Of a stretch of DNA of 64,000 nt, positions 1 through 16,658 are shown piece by piece. The notes under the pieces are model-generated. The model was not told the DNA's origin, made no database searches, and saw only the letters and a list, made by a program, of their open reading frames with translations. How positions within the stretch are numbered: position 1 is the first letter of the stretch; the number at the start of each line of letters is the position of its first letter. Source of the DNA: Dermatophagoides farinae (lineage: Eukaryota > Arthropoda > Arachnida > Sarcoptiformes > Pyroglyphidae); the NCBI RefSeq assembly GCF_024713945.1, contig NC_134679.1, positions 5,213,001-5,277,000 on the forward strand. Direction: 5' to 3'. Position numbers and translations under genes: made by a program.

Positions 1-1
1 T

Positions 2-601
2 CGCCCCATAGGTTCGACAATGCCCGAATGTGATATAACTCAACTAAAACCTGCATTAGTTGCCGCCCTTAATGATTCTTCAATGGTACAACCGCTGCTT
101 CAGTCCAACAGTAATTTAATGCAGATGTTAATGCAATTGCTTTCTACATCAGCCAGCAATACTTGTTCCGCTACACCTTCTTCGTCGTCATCAATGTCAC
201 TATCATCTTCCTCCTCATCTTCAAAAATAAATGATTCGAAAGCTATGGCAGCAATCATTTCAAAGGGTGTTGGTTCGTCGGCATCATCATCATCATCATC
301 ATCATCTTGTTCTAAGTTGCCCGACGCTATGACTGCCACCACGATATCATCTTCGTCGAATGGAGAATCTATTCAGAGCATTGATTGTTTAGCATCATGT
401 TCCACTAGCAACCAAGAAGCTGATACGATCGCCACTAATCTTAACAGTGCAACAGCGGCAGCAGCTTTAGCTTTGGCAACTACATCCTCATCGACGCCCA
501 ACGAATCTCTCACTAATGTAAACAGTCTGATCACAAAAATGCATTCAGTAACATTTCTGATGCAAGAGATTCTTTTAGAAATGTGGTCGATCAAAAAGTG
601 A
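2..601 (+). CDS. 3' part of an unrecognised Ser-rich protein (partial, 5' end outside window)
   Basis: The reading frame is open from the first bases of the window to a TGA at 599-601, so this is the last exon, or part of it, of a gene that begins upstream. The ATG at 20 lies in frame but need not be the start. A hydrophobic stretch (ALVAALNDSSMVQPLLQ, then NLMQMLMQLL) is followed by long Ser runs encoded by TCA/TCG/TCT repeats and an Ala-rich patch. No domain was recognised. The last 17 residues before the stop look unlike the rest. In the frame that gains one A in the A5 run at 535-539, translation continues as a polar, protein-like tail (NISDARDSFRNVVDQKV), so a one-base indel near the end is possible. 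The gene converges with the minus-strand protease that follows. That it is a gene is fairly sure; its function is unknown. Confidence 0.6.
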   Translation, partial: RPIGSTMPECDITQLKPALVAALNDSSMVQPLLQSNSNLMQMLMQLLSTSASNTCSATPSSSSSMSLSSSSSSSKINDSKAMAAIISKGVGSSASSSSSSSSCSKLPDAMTATTISSSSNGESIQSIDCLASCSTSNQEADTIATNLNSATAAAALALATTSSSTPNESLTNVNSLITKMHSVTFLMQEILLEMWSIKK

Positions 602-710
602 AGACTTATGCAACGTCCATTTGTAAACAAATTCACCCAAGTCACAAATCATTTCATTTTTTTTTCTTCATTATGAATGTATGCAAATCACTGTCTTTGC
701 TGATGATAAC

Positions 711-716
711 AATAAA
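711..716 (+). other. Poly(A) signal AATAAA
   Basis: AATAAA lies 110 nt after the stop codon of the Ser-rich gene. A second candidate follows in the AATGAATAAAATC stretch near 755. Confidence 0.5.
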
Positions 717-1076
717 TTTTTTTCCTACATTTTTTTGTGTTTTTGTCTATATTAATGAATAAAATCAATGTTTTCAAATTCTTTAATCATTTTTGTTTAA
801 CATTAATAAAGCAAAATTTAATGTTTGAATTTAATCATCAATAATCACGAAATAATTATTCCAATCACCATAGAAGTGTCATCTGTTGACGACCATTCGA
901 ATTTGAAATTGATAATTGCACCAATGTATTAAAGACATGATCATAGAATTTTTATAGAATAGAATTAGGTTTTTCTACAAAGAAAGACAATTGTGTGTCA
1001 TTGGAAACAATAATTTGTATTTTTCTTCGATTTAAAATGTAACCCAGAATATCGAAAGAAGTTGGCAGCCCTATTG

Positions 1077-1082
1077 TTTATT
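1077..1082 (-). other. Poly(A) signal of the membrane serine protease
   Basis: TTTATT on the plus strand, that is AATAAA on the minus strand, about 177 nt past the TGA of the protease at 1259-1261. Confidence 0.45.
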
Positions 1083-1258
1083 AGAGAAAAAATACATTGA
1101 TTGAGAACCCATGATCTAGAATTGTGTGCGTTTGACAATATAACCTAATAGGTCTAACTATGTACAATCATTGAGAAGAGAAACAAAGAGAAGAATTATG
1201 CCCTTATACCAATAGATAGGAACTAAAACTTTGTAAACCAGGAATAAAGTAAAAAAGT

Positions 1259-7418
<6,160 letters not shown>

Positions 7419-7427
7419 TTCTTTCAC

Positions 7428-9270
7428 TTAGCTAAAAGCTGATGGTTTGAATTGTCAATGAATGAGCAATGGATTCACAATTAGCATTCAGTCACATGGC
7501 TATTTTACACAAAATATCAACACAGATTCACATAAACACATTCAAAATAAAAATTTATTCAAGTGATCAATCGGAACTATAAGATCGATAGATAATTTCT
7601 TAATGTAACCAAGCTATATGTACACTGGATTGATTGACTGATGATGATGATCACACACTGAATACTGAAATCAAATACAACCGATGCATCCACTCGGTTT
7701 CGGTTGGAACTGTCGGTTCCATTTCATGAAGAAAATTTCTCTCTAAAATAAAACAACAAGTTGTTCGTCGCAGCTGTTGGCGCTTATTCGTTCGTATATC
7801 ATCAAAATTATGTGTGTATATACAGCATCACTGGTTGGCATTGAATGAACTTGTTCACTGACTTGTCATCGAATTGGCCATACAAACGATCCATTCCTCA
7901 TGTCGTCCAACATACAACATCGAAATGAAAAAAAAATACAGAATATACCTACACACCGACACCAACACGAACATCACGACGACGACCACGAATACTTGTC
8001 AGATTAGCTATAGCACACCTGTGTGTGAGTATGTTTGTCTGTAGAATCGTTAAAAATAACCAGCAAGCAAAACATTCTTTGCTCTTCTATGCCCTTTCAT
8101 TCGCCTGATTGACCAGGTTGTTTTTTTCATTGTCATCACTAGGGTTATATCATTCAATCGGCCATCACCTAGCGCCTGCTCGAGGTAGTTTAATGAAAGG
8201 GAAATGGGATGTTCTGTTCGTAATAACCAGTTTGTTGAATAATCACTTGCCATTAGCGAATAGCTTTCGCTTATTGAATCTATTTTTGACAACACATATA
8301 TGGCTAAATGTTATCAGCAACTTTTGGTCAAATTGATTGTGCTATTAAATTTTGTGATCAATACAATGATGGATAAGCATCAATTTAAGGTGAACTCAAA
8401 GACAAGGACTTGTGAATTCTAAATTTAATTCAATTCATACAAAGTCAAATTAAAAAAAATGGATATTATAAAATGGTCCAATAATTACAATGATGGCGTG
8501 GGTGAATTCATTTCCTGATTACATGATGAAGTTCAGACGCGATATCTCATATTACACATGCACTTTGTTTGACCATGTCTTTAGGACGCCAGGTGCCAAT
8601 CACTTGAATCATTTATTTAAAGACCAGTATGCACCTACGTATGATATCGGTCGTCGATGTTGTACATCTTGGATCATTAATGATTCTTCATTTCTGACTC
8701 TGAGAATTCAATAAAACATGACTTTCTCTCATTAGATATGGGAACACATGGACAGTTTGTTCATGGTATAATGAAATGAATTGAATCGAGCGTGTAATAG
8801 CCACCATGACCATCAATAGGGCCATCATTCATATTGACAGTATTTCGAAATCCATCAAATGATAAGCTCTTACATATGGCCTTATCTTGCCTCAGGCATA
8901 CACATAACATCCGAGGCAATGACCAGTTTGACTTGAAGATTTGAATAATTTATTCTGCTACTATCATCATTAAATCATAGTATGATGACCTTTCTCAATG
9001 AAGCCTTGATCAATGCAGATATATTAAATTGATTCTTATAATCGTCGAAAGAATTAATCATTCAGCGTTATGTAGAATGTGTTTGGCTAGGCTTATCTAT
9101 CATAGAAAATAACAATGGCTATCCGATCTGGAAAACAAATATTAAAATCGAATTTACAAAATTCGAAAATTTCAAACGGATTTAATTCGACATTCAATCC
9201 TGACTTATTGTTTGATTGTTCATATTTTTGGTTGAATTTTTATTACATGAAACGTTTCAGCTAATGGAAT
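7428..9270. other. Divergent intergenic region
   Basis: About 1.85 kb between the start of the protease (-) and the start of the four-pass protein (+). Short open frames at 8050-8295 (-) and 8490-8714 (+) have no recognisable domain and no clear splice context. A CAG at 9258-9260, just upstream of the next start, could be the acceptor of a 5'UTR intron. Promoters of both genes should lie here, but no element can be named. Confidence 0.4.
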
Positions 9271-9274
9271 AGCC

Positions 9275-9860
9275 ATGATCGAAACATCATCTGACGAGGA
9301 GCCAGACAATAATAATGATCGTTACAGTGATACGTCTTCATCATCCATATCATTTGGTTTAATAAAACCGGAACAATATTTTCTCTTGAAAAAATGGTCA
9401 ATTATCATATGGACCGTGTCTACAGTGCTCATACAATTGTTTCAGCTATTCGTTGCTCTTCGTATGCCAGGATCATCGGCTCAAGAATTGCATAAACGAT
9501 TCTCCCGGATCGCAATTTATTCCATTCAGGTATGCATAATATTTTGATTTACATTTGTGTCTTAAATCTAACCGGATTTATTTTTCATAGCGTTATGTAG
9601 TTATATTGGCACTTTGTTCCAGTTTGACCGCCATCTTTTTCAACACGATTGGACTGTTGGCTGCCATTATCGATAATTATAATCTCACTTTTATCTATTT
9701 ACTTTATTCCATTCTGGATACAATGTTCATCATGGTAATTAATTTTGAGATCAGTTCATATTACCTAATCACCTGTCTCATTCATTGGTCTATGATTGGC
9801 CTCATCATGCTTTATCTGCTCGATCTATATGATCAATTTGTTCCAATATTCAACATATGA
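9275..9860 (+). CDS. Small four-pass membrane protein, unrecognised
   Basis: Two exons, 9275-9529 and 9591-9860, joined in phase 0 over a 61-nt intron (CAG/GTATGC to TTTTTCATAG), encode 174 residues. The N-terminus is acidic and Ser-rich (about 40 residues), followed by four hydrophobic segments at about residues 43-66, 80-118, 122-142 and 147-168, with short loops between them. There is no signal peptide and no Cys-rich loop of the tetraspanin type. The poly(A) signal AATAAA is at 9920-9925. The layout is that of many small arthropod four-TM proteins, but I recognise no family and infer no function beyond membrane location. Confidence 0.65.
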
Positions 9861-9919
9861 TCACTGTTATTTATTTATCTTTTTCATTGTAATATTTCAT
9901 TTCAAATTAAAATGAAACA

Positions 9920-9925
9920 AATAAA
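9920..9925 (+). other. Poly(A) signal AATAAA
   Basis: Lies 60 nt after the TGA of the four-pass protein. Confidence 0.55.
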
Positions 9926-10241
9926 TTCAATATTTTTACAAATTCCATCTTATCCGTACTCATCTCAAGGCTAATGGTGTGTGTGTGTGTCATCATCATC
10001 AAGTTTTTGTTTATTCATCAACATGCTGATGATCACTAGGATTTTGGATTGACTAATTCCATAATCGAACATAATCAATGGCGCCTTGTGATTTATTCAA
10101 TTTTGATCAATTGAATGGTTAATGAAAAAGATAGTCCACGAGGATTATTATATTGATGGGTGACGTCTATTTGATTACCGTCGTTGTCATCATGATGATG
10201 ACAGCCACAAGGCCAATGACTAATTGAATGAAGTGATCATC

Positions 10242-10278
<37 letters not shown>

Positions 10279-11639
10279 ATTCATTCGTTTTTTTCCCATT
10301 TCGGTGACACTCGAATGCCAATCACACAATTGTTCATTTGATTTATATATCTGTGTTTGGCCATTATGAATAACTGTAGACGAATTTATCATCATAGGAT
10401 TTCACAAAAACTAACTAAGAGGCTCCGAATCAAACATTTAGCATTTTTCATTGGTATGATTAGCTTGAAACTTTGTGATGTATGTGTGTGATCAACAAGG
10501 ATCGAACCTGAATGATGATGATGATGATCATATTGCTTAGACATTGATGATGGATTTTTTTTAATATTTAAAAAAAAAATTATCATAGATATAGCAATAC
10601 GGTTACTACCGTCGTTACGTTACTGATTGACATTGGTGTTGCCGCTGTTAATCGATGATGATGATGATTGATTCAATTGCTGCAGCATACACCAATCTGT
10701 TTCTAAAAAAAAAAAATAATCGGAAACAATAATAAGATGATTAGTATACAGCAAGAAAAATATAATGATTTGTTCATTATTGTTTGTATGATAATCATTA
10801 GCTTTATGCCTTTCTATGCTCATCGTATATATTGAATATATTCATTTATAAAACAGTGACCACTGTCCAATCCTTGAATAGCAAACATAAATATGATGCA
10901 GCGATCATTCATTATTCATTCTCTCTCTCTTTCTCTTTCAACTTTTTAGCAAATAGACAAAACAGCAATTGACAAGATGATAGACAACGAAATAAAAAAA
11001 AAACATGGCCATTCAATTGTTTGTCTCATACGAAGATTTATTTTATTAATTTAATGATTATAAGTATATTATGATGATCAAAATCGATGGGTATGTTGAT
11101 GTATTGCAAATTGCAAATCAATTCTCTTAGCACCAATCGATGAAATCAAATGAATAAATTGGATAGAATTATATAAAAATACAAACCTTTTGACGATTAA
11201 AATTTGCATCATGTTGTTATTGTTGTTGTTGTTGTTGTTGTTATTGCAATGTTTTGGTATAACCAATGATTGCTATCAATCACTATGATGACAATTCAGC
11301 ATTCAATTAAATGGACAAAAACAACCATCAATTGATTATATTCAAGAAATGAAAAATTCACCATTCGATTCATGATTGCTGGATATTAAGTTAAGAAATA
11401 CATTAATTATTTAAAAAAAAAGATTTTCAAGTTTTGATAAAAAAAAATTTCAATTTTAATATCATTCTTAGTGGATAGATGACGCTGGAAGCACCAATTT
11501 AAATGACGTTTCATTTCGAATAAATAAACAAGTGCTGACGCCTATGAATAGTGTTTATGAATGATTTTTTTCTGGTTGCTCAAACCGCTCAATGCTATCG
11601 ATCACATAAACCCAATATTGTGTTCTTGTATTGTGTTCA
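9926..11639. other. Intergenic region with microsatellites and weak minus-strand exon candidates
   Basis: It holds a (TC)n tract at about 10246-10275, a second pyrimidine tract near 10920 and a (GTT)n run near 11218-11242. On the minus strand, a T12 tract plus AG precedes a non-repetitive frame at about 10706-10620 ending in TAA, which resembles a small last exon. No upstream exon with matching phase was found. No gene is called. Confidence 0.35.
10246..10275 (+). repeat. (TC)n microsatellite
   Basis: About 15 uninterrupted TC units in the intergenic region. Confidence 0.9.
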
Positions 11640-12525
11640 TATATATGCATGCTTTATTCTGTTCTGGTCGTTTATATTAAAATTTTAATTCATCATTTTC
11701 GTTCCTTTGGATTTTAAACTTATTGTGTATTGTAATTTATCCATCATCGAAGGTAAGTCAATTAATTAATTTCATTTTTATGATGATTATTGATTGTGGT
11801 GATCGATTGCCATCGAATTTATAAATTTCAAAATTTTTTCTTGATTGCTACCATTGCTAACTAAATTATCGTATACTCATAAAAAAATCGATTTTAATTG
11901 ATTGAAACCATTGAAAAGTTGTTGCAAATTAATTTTGTTTTTCCGCTAACTATTTTTTCCAATATAATCAACCAATTATTCCATTGTTACAGACAACGAT
12001 ACATATATGATGGTGATGATCATACAAGATCAACAAAAAAAAACATGCATAGAAAAACTGTTTTAAATGTATCGATTTGATGATGAATTTATTCTTTTTG
12101 TCACTACTGATATTGGTGGCCAACGGGTATTGCGATTATATAAAATTATGGCCCCTTTAATTATTAAGAATTTCTTACCTCAATCTTTGAGTTATGGTTT
12201 TATGGGCTATAGTAATTGTGTTGGTTCATTGATTCGATTCGAATATAATGTGAATATATTGATAATAAATATGCCCGGCGAACATTTTTGTTCATTCTGG
12301 ATAAGAGAAAAGTGATTTTGAAAACTTTTTTTCGGAAACGGAATTATATGCTGCAGATAAATTTGTTTCAAAATTTTGTTTGCCTATTGTGTCTAAAATA
12401 ATATCGTTCACATGGATAATAAATTACGAATGCTAATCAATTGCTTCTCACTTCTATTTCTTTAGCCGAAATTATATCAGGTATTGAATATATAGTTTTT
12501 CTTGATTTGATTTGAACAAGCAATC
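11640..12525 (+). promoter_or_regulatory. Probable promoter, 5'UTR exon and 5'UTR intron of NOP9
   Basis: A strong donor (CGAAG/GTAAGT) near 11752 and a good acceptor (TTTCTTTAG) near 12465 could bracket a 5'UTR intron about 60 nt before the NOP9 start. Between them, at 12067-12315, lies an 82-codon frame with no recognised domain. It could be a small gene or chance. All of this is inference from splice-site appearance. Confidence 0.3.
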
Positions 12526-15252
12526 ATGCCACCAAGACGAACAAAACGTAAATCGGTAACAACGGCCAAAACATCACCGGCAAAAAAAATTAAACAAATT
12601 GTTGAAGATGAACAAGAAGAATCAATGTCCATGTCACGTGATGAAGATGGTGAAGAAATAATCAAGGAAGTGGCCAACGTTGACGATGATGATGAGGTTT
12701 CGACAATGAATATTCGAGACGACATCAAAGAGGATTCTATTCAACCAAATGGAATGAACTATACAACAGATGAAATGAATCAACATGATGACGAGGACGA
12801 GGAAATTGATGATGGAAATCATCATAATGGTAACGATAATAATGATGATGCCGAAGATGATGATAATGAAATTGAAATTAAAGATGAGCTAAAAACACCG
12901 AAAAGCAAAAGTAAAACGTCGGAAACTAAATCGAATTCCGATTCGAAATCAAAATCATCACCAAAAAAAGGATCAACATCATTATCATCATCGAAAAAAG
13001 AGGATAAAGAAATGAAGAAAAAATCCTCAGGTAAATCCACTGGTAGTAGTAGTAGTAGCAAAAAACATGAAAATGATTCAAAGGACAAAGATTATGATGA
13101 TTCCTATTTCAAACGAATGCATCGTAGAGCACAGGACAAATTTCATGATCCAACGGATGAAGGTAAATTTTTTTTTTGCTTTAAAAATTGATTTTAATTT
13201 AAAATGTTTTTTTTTATTTTATTGCTAGAACTTTTTATTGAAAACCTTATGAATAATATAAAGGGAAAAGAATTTAAATTATGCAAATATCGACATTCAT
13301 CCGCCTGTATTGTATGGTTATTGGAAAATATGAATGACTTTAATAAATCCAAAAAAAATTATCGATAAAATATCACCAGAATTATTTACGATTGATTGGA
13401 CAACCGATGTGAATACACATGCTGTATTGGAAAGTATTTATGATATACTCATGAAAGAATTGGCAAAACAGAAAGATTTGGAGACTGATACTGCTAAATG
13501 GATTCTTAAATGGATGGATGGTGTGGCTAAATTTGTCATCGATAATCTTAAGTCGTTTCTGAATGAATCTACTGAACGTGAGAATCATTTGTTGATCACA
13601 ACTATGGAAGCATTGGGTGGTATTCGAATCGGCCGTGGTTGGAATCGAAAAAATATGCGTTTTGGTAATGGTATGTAGATTGTTGAACATTTGTCACTGT
13701 CATGATAATTTATACAAAAATAATCAATATATAGCTGCTGGTGCTAAAATCGATCTCGAAGCAATGATTTCAGGCGATATGATCATCAAAGAAATACCAC
13801 AATCTTCGAAGCATTTCCTTAAACGTTTAGCCAAAGCTATCGTATTGGATGCATCCGATGATGAATGTCGTGAATTAATTTTCTCGCGCTGTACCAGTGT
13901 GGGTCAATATTTATTGTTCATATTGAGAGTTCGTTATACGGAATTATGCCAAATGGTCGTTAAAAAATTGGTTGAAATTGTTTTTGCTACCAATGAGATT
14001 CGGGATCAGATTTGTCAATCAGCTAATGGAGCTTATATTGTGGAAATTATGTTATTGGTGGCATCCGAATCACGGTTGAGTAAAATTTGGACTAAATATT
14101 TGAAGGTAAGCTAGATTTAAATTTTTACCCATCTAATATGAAATTTGTAATTTTTTTTATAGAGCAATTTGAAATTATTCTGGAGGCATGAAATTTCTCA
14201 ATTTATCATCCAGCGTTTGATTGATGCTATAAAAGACGAGAATCTGGTTAGTTTTTTCCAGTAAGATTTATTTTCGATTGACCATTTTTTGTTTTGTTCT
14301 ACAGTTTAGCGATGTTTCTCAGGATTTGTTTCCTGATCTCAAAGAATTATTTCAAATAGGCCGTTCTGGTATTGGAGTTTGTTTAGCCAAGAATTGTCAT
14401 GATCAACCAAAAATGCAAACACCATTGGTGACAGCAATGATGAAAGCGTTTGATTCTTATGAACCAAAGGATAAACAATTGAATGTAGTGCCACAGATGT
14501 TATTCTATGAACCATCACCAAATTCGGATCGTCGCGATTCGCATAGCCGACGAAATTTTGCCAATCAAATTTGGCTATATGGATCATTGATGTTGCAGCA
14601 TATGTTTACTTATAAAGATCCATATAAATTATCCAAAAGTCTGCTATCAATGTCTATTGATAATCTTATGCGTACATGTCAGGATCGAAGCGGTAGTCAT
14701 GTGATTGATAGCTTTCTACAATCTCCAGACGTTGAATTGAAACATAAATCCGAATTAGTCGAAAGGTTTGTCTGGATCAAACGGTTTTAAGAATTTCTTA
14801 TAAATTTAAATTTATTTTTTTTTCATAGACTTTTGGGTAAATATCATCTGCTTGCATGTAACAAATATGGTTCACGTATTGTTGAAAACATAATGAAATT
14901 ATCGAATGAACAAGTTCGTGCTGCGATTACACAAGAATTATCAAAAAAAGAATCTTTATTGATGAAAAATCGTAATGGATGGTTTGTGGCAAAAAATGTT
15001 GGCATTCATCATTTCAAGACTCGACCAAATGATTGGCGTGATGTTGAACGTGGCAGAATGAGACGAAATCGTGAATTTGGTGAATTTACTCCAATCTCAA
15101 AACATCGACCTGGCATTATTGGAGGGGATCGACATAGCAGTAGTGGACGTCCATCATTTGGTGGTAATCATGATCGTCGACCATCACCCGATAGTCGTCG
15201 TCGTGATGGTCGTCGATTTGAACGTAGAGGTATCGGACGACGATTCCATTAG
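12526..15252 (+). CDS. NOP9: NOP9, nucleolar Pumilio-repeat protein; apparent one-base frameshift in exon 2
   Basis: Six exons: 12526-13162, 13229-13670, 13735-14105, 14163-14246, 14305-14765, 14829-15252, with intron phases 1, 1, 0, 0 and 2. NOP9 binds pre-18S rRNA through atypical Pumilio repeats in small-subunit biogenesis in the nucleolus. The first ~200 residues are acidic and Lys/Ser-rich with nuclear-type basic clusters. The repeat domain starts at SYFKRMHRRAQDKF and ends near GWFVAKN; a helpful signature is RTCQDRSGSHVIDSFLQS followed by ACNKYGSRIVENIM. The tail is Arg/Gly/Asp-rich. Exon 2 cannot be read through as given: after WLLENMNDFNKSKK an A8 run at 13351-13358 puts a TAA in frame, while the frame that follows a seven-A version continues the domain (IIDKISPELFTIDW). 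About 805 residues if one A is discounted, against roughly 640 in vertebrates. Identity is firm; whether the break is real is open. Confidence 0.85.
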
Positions 15253-15294
15253 GATCGATTAATTCACCAATAGATCTCTCATCTCTATCCTTAT

Positions 15295-15300
15295 AATAAA
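15295..15300 (+). other. Poly(A) signal AATAAA (proximal)
   Basis: Lies 43 nt after the NOP9 stop codon. A second copy at 15463-15468 is the alternative distal signal. Confidence 0.5.
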
Positions 15301-16658
15301 AAAAAATATATAATTTTCATCAATCGATTTCTCATTAATATTTCTAAAAACGGCAAAGATGAATTATATACTATATACGGCCGACCACAACGAATAATTC
15401 CTTATTTCATTTTTGTAAAGTTCATGTAATGTTGATCCTTTTATTGTTTTTTTTTGTGAAGAAATAAAGTTCGGATACTTTTTTGCCATCAAAAAAAAAA
15501 AAATTTTTTTTGTCTATTTTTACTAATTGTTGCTATTTACACCTGATTGGATCAATCACAAATCGCGCTACTAGAATTAATGATGGTAATAATAATAATA
15601 ATAATGATGATGATGATGATGATGACTGATGAAAAATGAAAGAGGAAAAATGGCCGCGCCAATATCGTCCATGCATATATGGCTTATAAGTATTCATCCA
15701 CCAGTATCATAATTATTGACTGTTAGCATAAAATGCAAAAAAAAATAATAATGCTCTTCATATTTTAATGCTACTATTACCGGAATACAAAAAAAAATCC
15801 CGGATTTATACGTAGTAAAAAAAAAACCCATAGTAGTGGCATACAAAACAAATGAAATGAGAGAAAGAAATGTTTGTGTAAAAAGAGAAAAAGAAAGAGA
15901 GAAAAATTTCTTCATTATTATTAATGATAGTGGTAAAATTAAGATTTTGTGGAATGAGCACCAAAAGTTGACGTTAATGTTATTGTGTGTGTGTGTTGTA
16001 TGTGTTGTATGTTTGTGTGGTTGTGACGATGCTGTTTGCTTATAATGAATTGATTGAACGAATTTTCATCCATTCATCCAGCACGAATCTCCTCAACATA
16101 TAAAAAATATATATATAATATATATATCTGCAAACAACAACAGCATTGGCAATACAACCACCAGTCGCTAAATCCAATCTGATTTCTTTAGGTCTCAATA
16201 TCATCATCATCATCATCATTTTTTTTTATTTTTGTTTTCATTAATGTTTTTCAATATATAATAATTATCGATAAAACATTTACCTTACATTTCACAACAA
16301 AATATATATTATTATTATTATCAGGTCATTGAATCAAGTTATGTTCCATGTGAATCATGTAAACTTTTTTGAGTCAAACAATATCATCATCATAATTATC
16401 ACAATCAATGAATGATTGAAATTCGAATAATAATTATTTGTTTTTTACTTTCATTGTGTCATTAAATATTGTGACGCACACCCGCACACACACACACACA
16501 CACACACACTGTATCGACTTTTATTTTTTAATCATCATTTCATCATATTGTACATCTTATCGAAATTCGAAGAAAAGTTTTGATAATCTAAATTGTTAAA
16601 AAAATTCAAATTCAAATCTAAAACAAAAAAAAACAAACCAAAAATTACTATCCATCGT
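15301..16658. other. Intergenic region and 5' leader of TAF4
   Basis: No coding frame is supported. It contains an A13T8 block at 15491-15511, (AAT)n/(GAT)n repeats at about 15588-15625, a TG-rich stretch near 15985-16020, an AT-only stretch near 16100-16130 and a (CA)n tract at about 16482-16509. The TAF4 promoter should lie near the right end. Confidence 0.45.

Larger units (their letters stand above)
602..1258. other. Convergent 3' untranslated regions
   Basis: Between two facing stop codons. The sequence is AT-rich with T runs and no supported coding frame. It holds poly(A) signals for both strands and nothing else that I can identify. Confidence 0.5.

Noticed and set aside
100-342. Asp-rich frame opposite the Ser run of the first gene
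   Set aside because: It is the antisense reading of TCA/TCG serine repeats and has no independent features. Similar Asp- or Val-rich frames opposite other genes were rejected for the same reason.
8050-8295. 81-codon minus-strand frame upstream of the four-pass gene
   Set aside because: No domain, no matching splice sites and no poly(A) signal at a fitting distance.
8490-8714. 74-codon plus-strand frame
   Set aside because: Isolated frame without splice context or known family; length is compatible with chance.
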